NCBI RefSeq assembly: GCF_022581195.2
Contig: NC_061465.1
Span: 9,054,501-9,118,500, forward strand
Origin: Helicoverpa zea
Lineage: Eukaryota > Arthropoda > Insecta > Lepidoptera > Noctuidae
Reading direction: 5' to 3'
DNA: 64,000 bases
A program made the translations under genes and the position numbers. The notes beneath the pieces were generated by a model, which saw only the letters and a list, made by a program, of their open reading frames with translations, ran no database searches and was not told the origin of the DNA. Positions 47,440 through 59,168 of the stretch are shown here, in pieces; within the stretch, counting starts at the first letter, position 1; every line of letters begins with the position of its first letter.

Positions 47440-49479
47440 CTTACTCAGGATGAGCTCCTCCAAGTTCTTCTGGGTTGCGTGAACATCAGCCAGTTGTATT
47501 TATGACATATTAGTGCTTGTAGGAAGTGTGTCAAAATTTGTGCAAGTGATCAGCTGGTAGGTGGTATAGTGCAAGTGCTAATATTTACATAACACTTCAC
47601 CCTCTCTATATAAGTTTTAGCAACTAGTATATTCCTCCAAAAGCAAAGAAATAAATTGCTAACTAATTAAATTAATATTTAATTGATATTTAATTAAGAG
47701 CACAGTAAAAACACGTCTTTTATTTTTCGCGCCTACCCACGAAAAAAAAAAGTTCATTATTGTCTGATGCAATGTAAGTTGCATCTTTAATCCCCTATGC
47801 TGTGTAATAAAATCTAAACTTAACCATCTGTCATTATTGGTTCCATTAAAATCGGCAACTGCATGTCGTTCTAATGACAATAGAATAATATGGTACTCTC
47901 AAACTGATCTGATGATGGAGCCGGAAGCCATGAACTGGAACTTCATGATGGCACGTCGTACCATAGCTGTATTTGGACTTGTTACAAAAGCCTTTAAGCC
48001 ACGGAGGAGAATCCGTGCTTTAAGCCCATTTATAAAAGCGAATTTTTCTAATGTGAGTGTGAGTTTTTGATTTTAAAATAATTATATCAAATTAGGTTAG
48101 TATCTCAAAGTTTTATTCTGTTTTATATTTGATTCCTTTCTTACTTAAAATTATTAAAAAAAGACTAATAACACAGACATATTTACCAAAATATCACAGC
48201 TCAAACCAAAATTCTAGATATACCCAGTAAGAACTGCGCATCAAATCAGACACAATCTGTCTGGTTAACCGACAAAATGGTGGCGTCGTCGTCACTAACT
48301 AAACGACGTTCAATTGGAGATAATCTCTGGCTAACGGATGGATTCACTCTGTGTTCCTGTCTGGATGCTGTACCTACGTAACTGATATTCCTGGTGGTCT
48401 AAATGTGGCTTTGTTGGATGGAATTTTATTTACAAAGGGAGCTGTTTCTCGCGGTTTTATGGGCATACCGTAGGACTTTTCTTGTACTTAACTGGATAAC
48501 ATATAGTCTATGTAACCCGGGGATATTGGGAGAGTAGAGAGAGAGAGAACAACGGAAGAGTTTTTCTAAAAAAATGCAATCACTACATAACAAGTCTGTG
48601 ACATACCTAAGCTTGATTTAAAAACAAAATATTTTTATTTAGGAATATTAGAGCTTTCTGCTCATTGACTTGAATTTCAAAAACCGCATTCCATGGCTTT
48701 GACATTGAAGATGAGGGAAAACCAAAAATTAATTTAAATGTCAGCATAACCGTTTGTGGTCTGATTCGAAATGTCTAGAAAAAAAATAAGTGCATATTTT
48801 ATATTAGACAACTGGATCCACATTGTTTACTTTGAGAACGCTTAAAAATATGTTTAGCTTGTAGTGTCGTACAAATGTTGCCTGAAACGTCTACGGAAGA
48901 GAAAATTTCTGATTAAATAAATAGCATATAGCAAAAATGAAGAGCAAATTTCGGTGATTAGGACCATTTATAATAAATGTTACCTACTTAAAAAACGTAA
49001 ATTGATATTAGAAGCGCTTAAAAAAAATTAGGTGGAAGGTACCTATTAACACACGTGGTCACTCTACAAAAACAGCAAGTATGGAAATTAACTTACGACA
49101 TTTTTTTTCATTCAAAAAATGTTTCAGACGTGCGTAAATGTAAATTGAGTACCGTAAAAAATACGAAAACGATCAAGCATTAACGTGACAGATACTTATG
49201 TAGTAGAAATATATATTTTTAAACATGCTACAGCTATAAATCTTTGATTAGATTTAATTGAAAATTATTTAAGCAGTGTTTGTGTCTTGAGACCACTCCT
49301 GCAAAAACGGCCTAATGCTAATTCTACAGTCACAATCTGAAGCACCGACATGAAACAAAAAAAAATTGCTATAAGTGTACTTTTTCTAGCCTAAAACCAC
49401 AGCATATTTCCCTGTCTAATTAAGAAAAATTGCGTCTAATATGCATAACATCTAAACAGCCGCAATTCAGCCAGCCGTT

Positions 49480-49720
49480 AAATAACGAAGCGTCATACAA
49501 TCACAGAGACATGATATACAACATCTACATAACGCGATAAAATCTCGCATGTTCATGATAAAGAGATTTATCCACCTGTCAACTCTCACACGACGAAAAC
49601 TTTTCCGCGAATTCTCTCATTTATGTACTCACGCGCATCTCACACGATATACGATTAATAATAATCGAGTAACTACACGCGACTATTTCATGTTAATTCA
49701 TCACAAAACGAATATTTCGT
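49480..49720. promoter_or_regulatory. Candidate enhancer-like block in the intron
   Basis: Dense GATA/TTATC words (aacgcgataaaatctcgc, gataaagagatttatccacc) with AT homeodomain words (gattaataataatcgag). No ORF and no repeat match seen. Weak, composition-based call. Confidence 0.2.
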
Positions 49721-50574
49721 GACAGAAATTCGTTATGCTAAATTGATGGTCGCTTAATTGTTATTTTAAGTGCACTTTTGCATTGATTGATTTTTCAGAT
49801 GCAAAGAAAAAAAGCATTTCAATATTTAGCAGTTACAACTGTATTTTATTTGTGCAATAACCATTTCAAATGCAACAAAAATATAAAGACATAACCACAA
49901 CCGTGACGATCCTTGCAAATGCATTGTTATAGGTATTGTTTGACGAAACAAAATGACAAAAATATAGCACAAAGCTAAACCTTGACATTAATGAAACAAA
50001 CGGTAGTGGAAGACTACATAATCTAATTCCCGTTCCAAATAGAGATGTGTCCAAGTGTCAAAACCTGTTACTCAATACCAATTTAGCTAACAGTAGGTCC
50101 GACAGAAAAAGATGATGAAATAATATAATAACGGCTATGCAAATCCATTCAAAATTAAATTTTAAAAGCTTATAAACTAGTGCTAATTAACTAATGCTAT
50201 TTCAAAGTAAACGACAAAATACAAATAACAAGATACATAATTTTGAAATTTTTCGTAAACCAATGGATTGGTACAAATATTTCGTTTGTTCGAAATATGG
50301 ACGTTGAATTCCAACACTACAATTAAAACAATCAGAAAAGAAAGATCGCTTAGTAATGACTGATTCACTGACATATTAATTAAGAACACTGAATTGCATA
50401 TAAATCTAGTTACGGTAAGAAAAATTCATTGTTTCGACTTGCTTCGTCGGATACGTGAGGAAATCACCGCGCAAAAAAGATAGTAAAATAAAGACATCAA
50501 GCGTCACAATTTGATTGAATAATTGGTAAAACATAATGACCCATTCTCTATTACCGGGCAATGTAACAAAAAAT

Positions 50575-50715
50575 ATCAGTCGGAAGACGTCGAGACGCTA
50601 GTGTTTTCCGTACGGAGTCACGCGATTTCGCACAAGCCACCATCGATTATTAAAATCGATTCGATAGCTTCCGTACGCGTGTGATATCGATAATCGAATT
50701 GTTATTCGAAAGTTA
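50575..50715. promoter_or_regulatory. Candidate regulatory island with clustered ATCGAT / TATCGATA words
   Basis: A CpG-richer block in AT-rich intron containing 'ccatcgatta', 'aaatcgattcgatag', 'gatatcgataatcg' (includes TATCGATA, the DREF/BEAF core in flies), and a cgtacg-rich arm pair (tccgtacg twice). It could be an insulator, enhancer or alternative promoter. Motif evidence only. Confidence 0.35.
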
Positions 50716-51361
50716 CCGAAGTTAGGTATTGCGGTTTTTTTGTTATATAGTCAAGTGGACAATGCAAGGTTTTTTGGCGTACATTTTGGACTGGGGTTTT
50801 TGCTTTGGTTTAACAAAAGATTGGAAAAAAAATGTCTGCTCGCGACTTAGTATTATTCATTCGGTTTTTTGTATTAATTTGTTTGCCAAGTGCCTAATTA
50901 GTGGCCAATAATATAATTCATACGTCATATTTTGACACGTGTAAAATATTGATTAAATCCTAATTATTATTAATGAAAACATGACTGAGTAATCTATTTC
51001 TGTTGAGGAAGTCAAAATACATTAAAAAAAAACATGGATGTAATTTGTTACCATATTACTAAATAGACTAACAAATTACTAGCTACAAAATGACAACGAA
51101 ACAAATTAAATAAAAAATACGTGATTCCGACATAAAAAATATATTTGTTTTTGATTCCTACTGTATGTTATACGCTGTTACATTTTTATTGCCCCACGAA
51201 CCACTACTCTAACTTCAACTTATTTAACTTTGATAAATGATAACACTATCACTGAACAAAGCACAGTCGTATATTTTATCAGACATAAGTGTAAACATGA
51301 ATACAATGAGTACCGAAAACACTTTTCACAGATTTTCTACCAATGTTGGGAAATTACAATC

Positions 51362-51580
51362 ATTTTTTTTAACGACGTCAAAAATCATCAAATGACCCCC
51401 CCCGCTGTGGCTAATCCACGCTAATCCAGCGGGAGGGGTCATTTGATGATTTTCAGCGGTGAGGGAGTGTCAGACCGGCAGGCCTTAGCCCTACTGGGCC
51501 CCGCTGGGGTTGCTGACAGCTTGAGGAGCGCGTGGAACAACGCGCGCCGTCGACACGGGTCTGTCGTCTAAGTAGACAGA
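51362..51580 (-). mobile_element. Rearranged SINE-like element (family A) with a foldback tail
   Basis: Flanked by a 14-bp duplication gggaaattacaatc (51348-51361 and 51581-51594). The minus-strand order is a 5' part with 'ccgtgtcgacggcgcgcg' and 'ggctaaggcctgccgg', an internal deletion, 'gtctgacactccctcaccgc', and the 'aaaatcatcaaatgacccc' motif twice as an inverted pair (about 51380-51405 and 51427-51453). A T-run at the left is the A-tail. The inverted pair arose before or during insertion because it lies inside the duplication. Confidence 0.75.
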
Positions 51581-52633
51581 GGGAAATTACAATCTGTGTT
51601 TATAATAAGCGAAATCACTTTATGAGATTAATCTTGCTGTTTTATTTTTCAAGTATTTGTAAATCTAAACTGTATGCAGACATGGTTGATCCAAGTGACA
51701 TAAACTGAGGCATTATTAAGCAATTAAAGAGTCTATGTAAAATACTAAACGCTACGACCGTGTTTACCTCGGCCCAGATAAAAACAATTGTTAACTTTTA
51801 CGACCGGAGCAAAACTGAGGAATACATTATTGGAATATCAGTTAAATGGTGTCTGACTGAAAAAAATATGCAGAACTCAGTCTATTACAGAATGCCTGTC
51901 AAAAAATTAATTGGAATAAACCATAATAAACGTACAAAACATATAGTGAAAATTTACATTTTTATTAAGGAAAATTATAATGAATTGCAATAAGTTTTGG
52001 GAGTTATGATGAATTGATGACTTTTGTAATAATCATTGGATAGAACCGTATATAAAAGTGTATAATAGTCATTCCCGTTGGATCCCACTTTTTGATCCAA
52101 TTTTAATATTTGTTGTCTATGGACAGCACTCTTCGTCCGTCAAAGAGACATAGATATATCTTTTCAACCCCAACATGATACTGATATATAAGATTCGATC
52201 TATATACCTTCAAGCCAACTTATAAAGGTCATACTAAACACGAGTCACCTTTAACTCAAAGTTTTTAAATGCTGATTTCCGCAGAAGCAATGAATATTCA
52301 ACCCATATTCAATATTATTTAAAACTAGTTCTATTTATACCTAGATACCTGCTAGCATTTCCAAATATGCAGAAAATCCAAAACAGGTTATTTCTTGTCT
52401 AGTATTTTATATTATATCATATTATGTGGTATTATATATTTTTTGGTAATAACCGGCTTTGGTTACGAATCTATCATTATTAATTTTGAACACAGGTTTA
52501 AGCATATAGTTCCAGAATTTAAGTCTTGAGCGCAAGTTCACCTACAACATAAATGACCGTTTTTCATCTCACAACTATTTTCTTTGTAATAAGCACGAGA
52601 AAATTCATTTTTCTCGTCCTATAGAAAATTCAT

Positions 52634-52891
52634 CATCATCATCATCATCATCTCAGCCGTAGGACGTCCACTGCTGAACATAGGCCTCCCCCTTTGATCT
52701 CCACAGATACCTGTTGGAGGCGACCTGCATCCAGCGTCTTCCGGCGACCTTTAGCAAGTTGAAGTGGCAATGGGCAGGCCATATTGCTCGCAGAGCAGAT
52801 GGCAGATGGGGCCGAAAAGTGCTGGAGTGGAGACCACGGACTAGCAAGCGCAGCGTAGGACGTCCACCAACAAGGTGGACAGACGACCTTG
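52634..52891. mobile_element. 5'-inverted (twin-primed) 3' fragment of a non-LTR retrotransposon
   Basis: 258 bp flanked by the 12-bp duplication tagaaaattcat (52622-52633 and 52892-52903). From the left: an (ATC)n block, the element's tail on the minus strand, then minus-strand coding for the ORF2 end (KVAGRRWMQVASNRYLW ... QQWTSYG, stop near 52653). About 52745 onward the orientation flips: the plus strand encodes LKWQWAGHIARR ... RPPTRWTDDLV, the part that normally lies immediately before KVAGRR. The two pieces together cover one contiguous stretch of the parent with the upstream part inverted, which is the signature of twin priming. Parent clade probably RTE-like, from memory. Confidence 0.85.
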
Positions 52892-52903
52892 TAGAAAATT
52901 CAT

Positions 52904-55900
52904 AGCACGAGAAAATAATTCATCAGTGGTTTTAAGAAAACTGTTATGTTGTAGGTAACTTGGGCTGTACGTTTATCATTTGTTGATCTAATAATGTTAT
53001 AGAGTATAGAGTATAAAAAAAGGTAACTAAAAGAAGTATTGTCAAGCCGGGCGATGCAATAAAACCGCAATTTCGTTACATAAGGCAGTTACACCTTTTT
53101 CCTTTTTTGTGGTATTTTCTGATACACATTATTAACATTATATAAGAATGTTTTTTTCCGAAATATGTGTCACAAAAAAATGTGTGGTTTTTACCTGATT
53201 TTGAGTATTGATGGAACGAATTCATTTACCTCAAGCACGAACCAACTATCATATTTTGTAAGACGCTAATAAAAAGTAGAGACAGGTATTTGCAATAGTG
53301 AAAAGAAATTCCAAAAAAAATTTCACACTAACTGATCCATCACTTTCTTACAAAAACTTTTCATGTTTCACAATACCAAGAAATGGAGTCTTGTCACGAA
53401 AATAATTTGAGAAATTAATAAAAAATATCAATCAAAAAGTTGTTAGCGATAAGAGTCTATTTCCGTAGTTTTAGTATTAGAAGGAGCAATGACAGCTAAA
53501 TTATATTGTACTGTAAACCACCTAAGGCTGAAAACGTTCAGGAATTTGTCCATTTCTGGCCTTGAAAAGTGTATCAGGATTTTTAGCGAATTTACATGAA
53601 TATCAAAAGATGTGATTTTCAACATATTTTTCTACCAAAGTGCTCCTCGATTCTTCTAAGAAAAAACACAGATCTTATAACAAAAATTCGCAAATCGATC
53701 TTCAGTCTATTGCTGATTATTAGCAGTTTGCCTGAACTCGCTAATCTAAAAATCTCCTGGACCATTGTTTTTTTTTTTATTATTTCATCCAAATTTAACG
53801 AGGAAGGCTTTGTTAGAAGTAGGCCTTTAATCCAGTTGCATCAATAGTTCCCACGGAAAGACGTTGAAATCACAGGGATAGTTTACAATATTGTTACCGC
53901 AAAGAGCTTGTCATCCATCATACCTCTTGCTCCTTTGATAAACCTAGTAATTTACCTCCATTGTATTCTAGTTATACCATAGAATGTAAAGTGGTATTCA
54001 AATCACTGTTGATCAGCCAGTTTTTCAGCTCAGCATTGTTTTATAGATAAGGGCATCGTGGGAGAGTGAGTTTTTCTATGAGATTCTATAAAGCTAAGCC
54101 CATTGACGACTGTGTATATAGTCCTATACATAATAAGTATTATGTCACTGAGTTTTCTTCGTGAAGTCTTTGATATAGGTAGTGAATAGTACTCCTTGCA
54201 TTTTAAAATATGTATCAATATCAAAATAGCATAAAACTCATTTTTACATAAAAGGAATTCGAACTAAAAATACATAGGATTTGTTTTCAGTATGTCTACC
54301 ACGCTGTAAAGAACCAAAGCTACCACGCTGTAAAGAGCTATGATTTGATCCACATTATTTTGGGCGAAAATTTTGAAGATAAATTTTTGAAGGAATGCCC
54401 ATTCTAATTTTCAAACAATAGAGAGATGCTCTGATACACACGCTATTGAAAACGTAGACCTAACCTATTGTGGCATCCCAGCTTTGCGTTGAAATCCTGA
54501 ACAAACATTCCATTGCATAATTTCTGCATCTTAGCAATTTCATCTATTCTTGCCTTCATACACGTAACAAAGCAACAGTGACAGGTGACAATCGTTGCGT
54601 CATATTTACGAAATAACAATTAATTAGATTGCACACAGTATGGGTTATTAAGTTTATAACCTTAAGAAACATGGGTGCTAAAATACGCCTCCAGCGAGCC
54701 CGTCAAAGTTTATTACTGATTAACTAACTTTTTCACCATGTTTTGAATGACCTATTCAAATCCTTTTCAGATTATAATGATTAATGATGATGGAGCTTAA
54801 AGTCAGACAGTTATAGTCAGATGTATCTTTGCTTAATTTACCTATACGTTGTACATATTGCACCGCCTAGTGAAATTGATGGTACAGACAGACTGCACAT
54901 CAACCTACCTTAATCTGTCTTATTTCTTCAATAGATTTTTACCTTATCACAATAGTGGAAGGTTAATGTTCGACTGGTAAAATTGGACAGATTCGGGTAG
55001 TTTAACCTTCTGGCGTCTGTATGTACTTTTTAAAGTCTCACCTACCAAACTGGTCTAAAATCTGCCTTTGATACCAGATCAATCATGCTTGAACCATGCT
55101 ATTCTTCATACCAACCTTTGTACCAACAATGATATAATTGTACAAGTATTTACCGCGCATTTTTATTGGGTGCCCTATAAATCTTAATAAGGTTTTCCAT
55201 CGACCGCAATAAGTCACGCTCGTGCAGATGACATTGTGGGTCATCGACCTCTTGTTTGTCGCCAGATTGAGATCTGAACCGTTTTTGTTCAGCCTCCGTA
55301 ACGTTCTGGCTAAAGTACGTCATTTAACTATCGTGGTGTTCAGTGCTTCGACGAATTTTAATAGTTGCCTAGATAGGTTGGTGTTGTGTTCAATTTTCAA
55401 ATGGAATTGCTACTTCATGATGTCAGTGATGATGGTATTCATGAGTTGCTTGAGAGTTCTCAGTGTTGTCATATGAAGACGTACCTACATACTGATTACA
55501 CTACGTACTTACAACTTTTATACCTGAAAAATGAACGTTTCAATAATAATTCAACCTCGTATCGATCGCTGCATTTGGACTCAGATTTTGTGTCTTTTCT
55601 TTATCTTTTCATTCCTCGAAAAAACAAAAAAAGCGTTCGATACCCTCGTGCTGTTTTGTAAATTTTCAAGATATTTTTTCTGTGTGTCTGTGCCTGATAC
55701 ACATATACTGTATACTTTTTCAGCCCTCTAATCTACTTAGTAATTTACATTGGCCCGGATACCATTCCGGACAGCCCTAGTTTACTCTATAAATATTAAT
55801 AGACAATCGCATATTTCCTTCTTGCACTGAATTGTCGCTGAAAAAAAGTGACGACACGCATGTCTGCACTTCCTCTGCTTGTTAGGTTTACCTACATTAC

Positions 55901-56468
55901 AAACGCATTTCCCATCATGTGATAGTTCCGTAAATCTGATTATTTCTTAGGCATAAAGAAAATATGCCAATGGTTTTGTAGGTTGTGAATTTATACCAAC
56001 AAATTAGTCAATGTAAAGGTCACGATAGTCTCAACTAGCAACAGGTTGTGCCCATCGTAGTGTACGACCGCCATTATTTTATTGACTGCCAGTTTCAAAT
56101 AAGAACCTAAGAATTCCGATCTCTTTGCTCACTCATAATCGGCGACTTGAATTTGGAACGTGTAATTGTAAATAAGAAAAATGTAGGTGTCTATTTACAA
56201 GTTTGCACAATGTTTTGCGAAAATACTACTTATTCTTATCTAGGTTTTGAAAAACCGTGTCAATAGTACGAACAATTCCTTTTTAATTTTGTAAAATAAC
56301 TGTACCAAATACACACAAAGATGTGGCCTACCGCCAAACCGATTGTTAAATCCCGCCGCACGAAAACAATAGGCAATCACAAAAACTGGTATACAAACGA
56401 AATAAAACGGTAAACGATTAAAATCACAACAAAAAGCGTTATCCGATAAAGGGTCAAGCCGGTCTTAC
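52904..56468. other. Right end of the intron, no exon seen
   Basis: AT-rich, with a short direct repeat 'taccacgctgtaaagag' near 54297 and 54321. 55.2-55.7 kb has three overlapping frames with no recognisable features. Confidence 0.5.
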
Positions 56469-56595
56469 CTGCAAACTAACTCCGCCTGTCCCGTTAACAC
56501 TGTTCACTCACACTTTAAAACACTTAAAAAAACAATTAGCCGTAGCGAGTCCACGACCGTCGACCACCGGTTGCGCTAACCGACTACAACTTGAA
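56469..56595 (-). other. Candidate non-coding first exon (5' UTR) of the 18.7-19.4 kb gene
   Basis: On the minus strand this ends in TTTGCAG|GTAAGA, a strong 5' splice site at 56468-56467. It contains no ATG and has the AAGTGTTTTAAAGTGTGAG style common in lepidopteran 5' UTRs. It is the best donor-bearing, CpG-containing candidate I saw upstream of the coding exon on that strand. Splicing to 19394 would put TAAAAATG a few bases after the junction and give an intron of about 37 kb. The 5' boundary is a guess; the link between the exons is inferred and needs transcript data. Confidence 0.55.
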
Positions 56596-56720
56596 CACAT
56601 TCGCGGTGCGAGCAGCTCAGATAAGTGAATCTAGATAATGCACCGAGGGAAAAGCGGGTAAAGGCGGGCACACACGAGTTCACTGACGTTGATGGAACGT
56701 ATAAATATTAAACGAACCGT
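56560..56720 (-). promoter_or_regulatory. Candidate promoter region of the minus-strand gene
   Basis: A CpG-richer island inside AT-rich DNA, directly upstream of the candidate first exon. No convincing TATA box and no unambiguous TCAGT initiator were found on the minus strand, so the start site is not fixed. The call rests on position and composition only. Confidence 0.35.
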
Positions 56721-57140
56721 GTCGACGATCTAAAGCTTCGCATAATTTCTAGGTCAGTTCACTTTGTTTTGTTTCCATTAATTCATAAATTAAAGCATTT
56801 CTTAGACATTGCACTCAGATGCGAATATAAAAACTACTACAAATCTCAAAGGTTCATTCATTCTTATTTTGAAAATGGAATTGAATAACATTTAAGTAGA
56901 AATTAAAATAATAAAGTACTAATTCATCACAAAGATTTAATTAATGTAAAAATCTATCGCAACAAATCGGAACCTGTGTGAAACGGCTCGGTCGGATTTT
57001 GAATTTGGAATACAGTTATAACTCAAAGTTCGGCAAGGTTCGGCGTTCAAAATTGGTCTCAATTAGATAACTGTATTTATATTTGTGTGAGAAAAAAACG
57101 GCTTATGTTTAACTGATCACCAGATATAGTAACAAACAGC

Positions 57141-57480
57141 AGACAAAAATAGTAAATGATCACCAAAATGAAACTCGCATTTTAATGTAAAACTATCACC
57201 AAAGTTTTAACACTTTGCTATCCTATTTAAGTGAAATTACTCCAAAATAAATCATGCGTAAGCCAAAAATAGTAAATGATCACCAAAATTAAACCACCAT
57301 TTTAAAGTAAGATTATAACCAAAGTTTTTAAATTCTGCTATCCTATTTAAGCAAAATGAGTCCAAAAAAATCATTGTTATCCCAAAAGTAGTAAATGATC
57401 ACCAAAAGTAGTAAATGATCATCAAAAAAGTTTTTACATCTTGCTATCCTGTTTAAGTAAACTGACTCCAAAAAATAAGT
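57141..57480. repeat. Tandem repeat, about 2.8 copies of a 120-bp unit
   Basis: The word agtaaatgatcacca recurs at 57151, 57271 and 57390, and 'gctatcct(a/g)tttaag' once per unit, giving a period of 119-120 bp. The third unit has a small internal duplication of agtaaatgatc. A related word occurs inverted at 57833-57848 (ggtgatcatttact). Confidence 0.8.
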
Positions 57481-57599
57481 TCGGCCTGATAAAATAAATG
57501 TAATAACATTTTGGGGACCCTTTTCCTGCACTAGCGTGGAAAATTGTCTATTGCATGCCTCTAAACAGTGCGATAAGAGTGTATTGAGAAACACATTCT

Positions 57600-57720
57600 T
57601 CTTCTTCTTTCTCCTGCCCTGTTCCCAATTTTACTTGGCGTCGGCGCAATATGTCATTTTCTTCCATTTTCCCCTGTCACTCGTCATACTGACACTCACG
57701 CATGCATTGCAAGCCGGACA
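57600..57720. repeat. Short SINE-like relic starting 'cttcttcttt'
   Basis: 'ttcttctttctcctgccctg', 'ttcccaattttacttggcgt', 'cggcgcaatatgtcat' and 'gcattgcaagccgg' resemble a dispersed lepidopteran family, also seen in decayed form at about 22168-22330. Confidence 0.5.
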
Positions 57721-59168
57721 CATAACTTAATATGGCATCATAATACTTTATTTGGTAATAAGCCTACATTTTATGGCAATCACAGTGACTTATTTAGGCA
57801 AAAATAATACATTAATTTGGTCGTCAAGAGTTGGTGATCATTTACTAAATTTGGTGGTCGAATACAATTTAAAGTGAAGTCGTGACTAAAATAGCTGGTA
57901 CTATTACATTTTTAGACTTTATTTTTCTGGTGTTCAGTAGATATTTCTGGTTGCAAAACTTAGGGTATCAAAGCATTTTATGGTGGTCATTATATTTGTT
58001 CCCGAAAAAAACTGACATTGATATTTACTCATGTATGCATGAATATGTATTTTTTATCATTTTATTAATGACAAGTGTACCACCTGTACTTGACCTGTAC
58101 CTACTTATTGAAAACATGCTGGGCGTGTAAAGTTTTGTTATACTTTTAATTGCTTGTGCAGCCAAAGACCAATGCCTATGCAGAGACAGCCAATACGCTT
58201 CCAAAAAAAATCGTTTTGAAAAAAGTCTATGTCTAAAGCAATGGACGGCCAGGCAAAAACTTTAATCCTTAATTAACGCATCTTGCTAAAATTAAAAGCG
58301 CTAAACAGAATTAATTTATGTTTAGTTTATTCTGGTTTATTCTGATTTTTAAGGCTTCAAATTCTATTTAAATATTTATATGTAAAGTAGGTATTTTATA
58401 AGATGGCAAAACAACATTATTATGGGGTTATTTTCCCCGCAGCACGGTAAGCCACGGTCGATGACTCGCTCGTCAGCCGTGAAAAATGAATCAAGTACAA
58501 CATGTTACTTCACAAATATAAAAACGCTTATTTTTTTTAAACCAGTCAGAGGAAAATAACTTAACAGATGTTACTAAAATAAGGATAAATATGTTTCTAT
58601 AAGTTCGGATTGAACTAACTGACGCAGTCGAAATATTTTGATGGTCAAATTACAATTTGATGAAATTTTTGAATGATTCTTGGAATAATTAAAGCGGAAA
58701 ACCCAAAGTCTACGATATGCAGAATAAAATCTAACGATGTGCTATTCGGTTCTTTACAAGTACATGTAATATCCCATAGCTACGGTATAAGTGTGATGGT
58801 ATTATCCTAACACTATTTCCTATTCGGGAAAACCCAATACCCGACAGTTATGAAAAATATATTAAACCTATTTTCCAGTTGCTCATTAAATTATTACCAC
58901 CACAACGGTAAGGGGCTTAATTAGTATTTGTTCTAAAGTGGTTACAACAACAAATAAATAAACACTAAACAAATAAAAGCCTTGAAAATACTCAAGGTAA
59001 GATAAATGAGTAATCTGACTACGTAAGTGTATAAAACTTTTTACCGCACATTCGTCAAATCAATTGCTATTGACGTCATGAAGATTCCTGGTCCCATCTT
59101 GATGGATAACACGTCGAAAGTCCTTCTTGGAAACCATTAACTTTTAAAAAAATATTACTTAAAGAATA

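Larger units (their letters stand above)
42991..47508 (-). mobile_element. Nearly complete non-LTR retrotransposon (LINE) with L1-type ORF1 and EN-RT ORF2
   Basis: A minus-strand element of about 4.5 kb. The order is ORF1, a 536-bp spacer, ORF2, a 3' UTR with a short ATAC microsatellite (about 43203-43225), and an (AAAT)n tail at 42991-43021. The EN-RT type and C-terminal region resemble the jockey/CR1/Daphne group from memory; the clade is not certain. The 5' boundary is not defined: I used an in-frame ATG at 47508, and 5' UTR probably continues upstream. No clear target-site duplication was found. It sits in the putative intron in the host gene's orientation and could introduce its own 3'-end signals. 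Confidence 0.85.
47520..51347. other. Intron right of the LINE, no exon seen
   Basis: May begin with LINE 5' UTR (to about 47.6 kb). 47.88-48.06 kb is a non-AT-rich patch with a 77-codon frame of no known family. The 49.5 and 50.6 kb blocks are listed as regulatory candidates; the rest is AT-rich. Confidence 0.45.
19395..56468 (-). other. Putative 37-kb first intron, filled with transposable elements
   Basis: Bounded by a minus-strand donor at 56468 and acceptor at 19395. It contains no host exon I could support. Contents: a full LINE on the same strand, a hAT-type MITE, a MITE with TTAA flanks, a MITE split by a SINE, several SINEs with target-site duplications, a 149-bp-armed hairpin, a twin-primed LINE fragment, and AT-rich unique DNA. 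Long first introns in developmental or signalling genes often hold enhancers; candidate blocks are listed separately. Confidence 0.5.
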
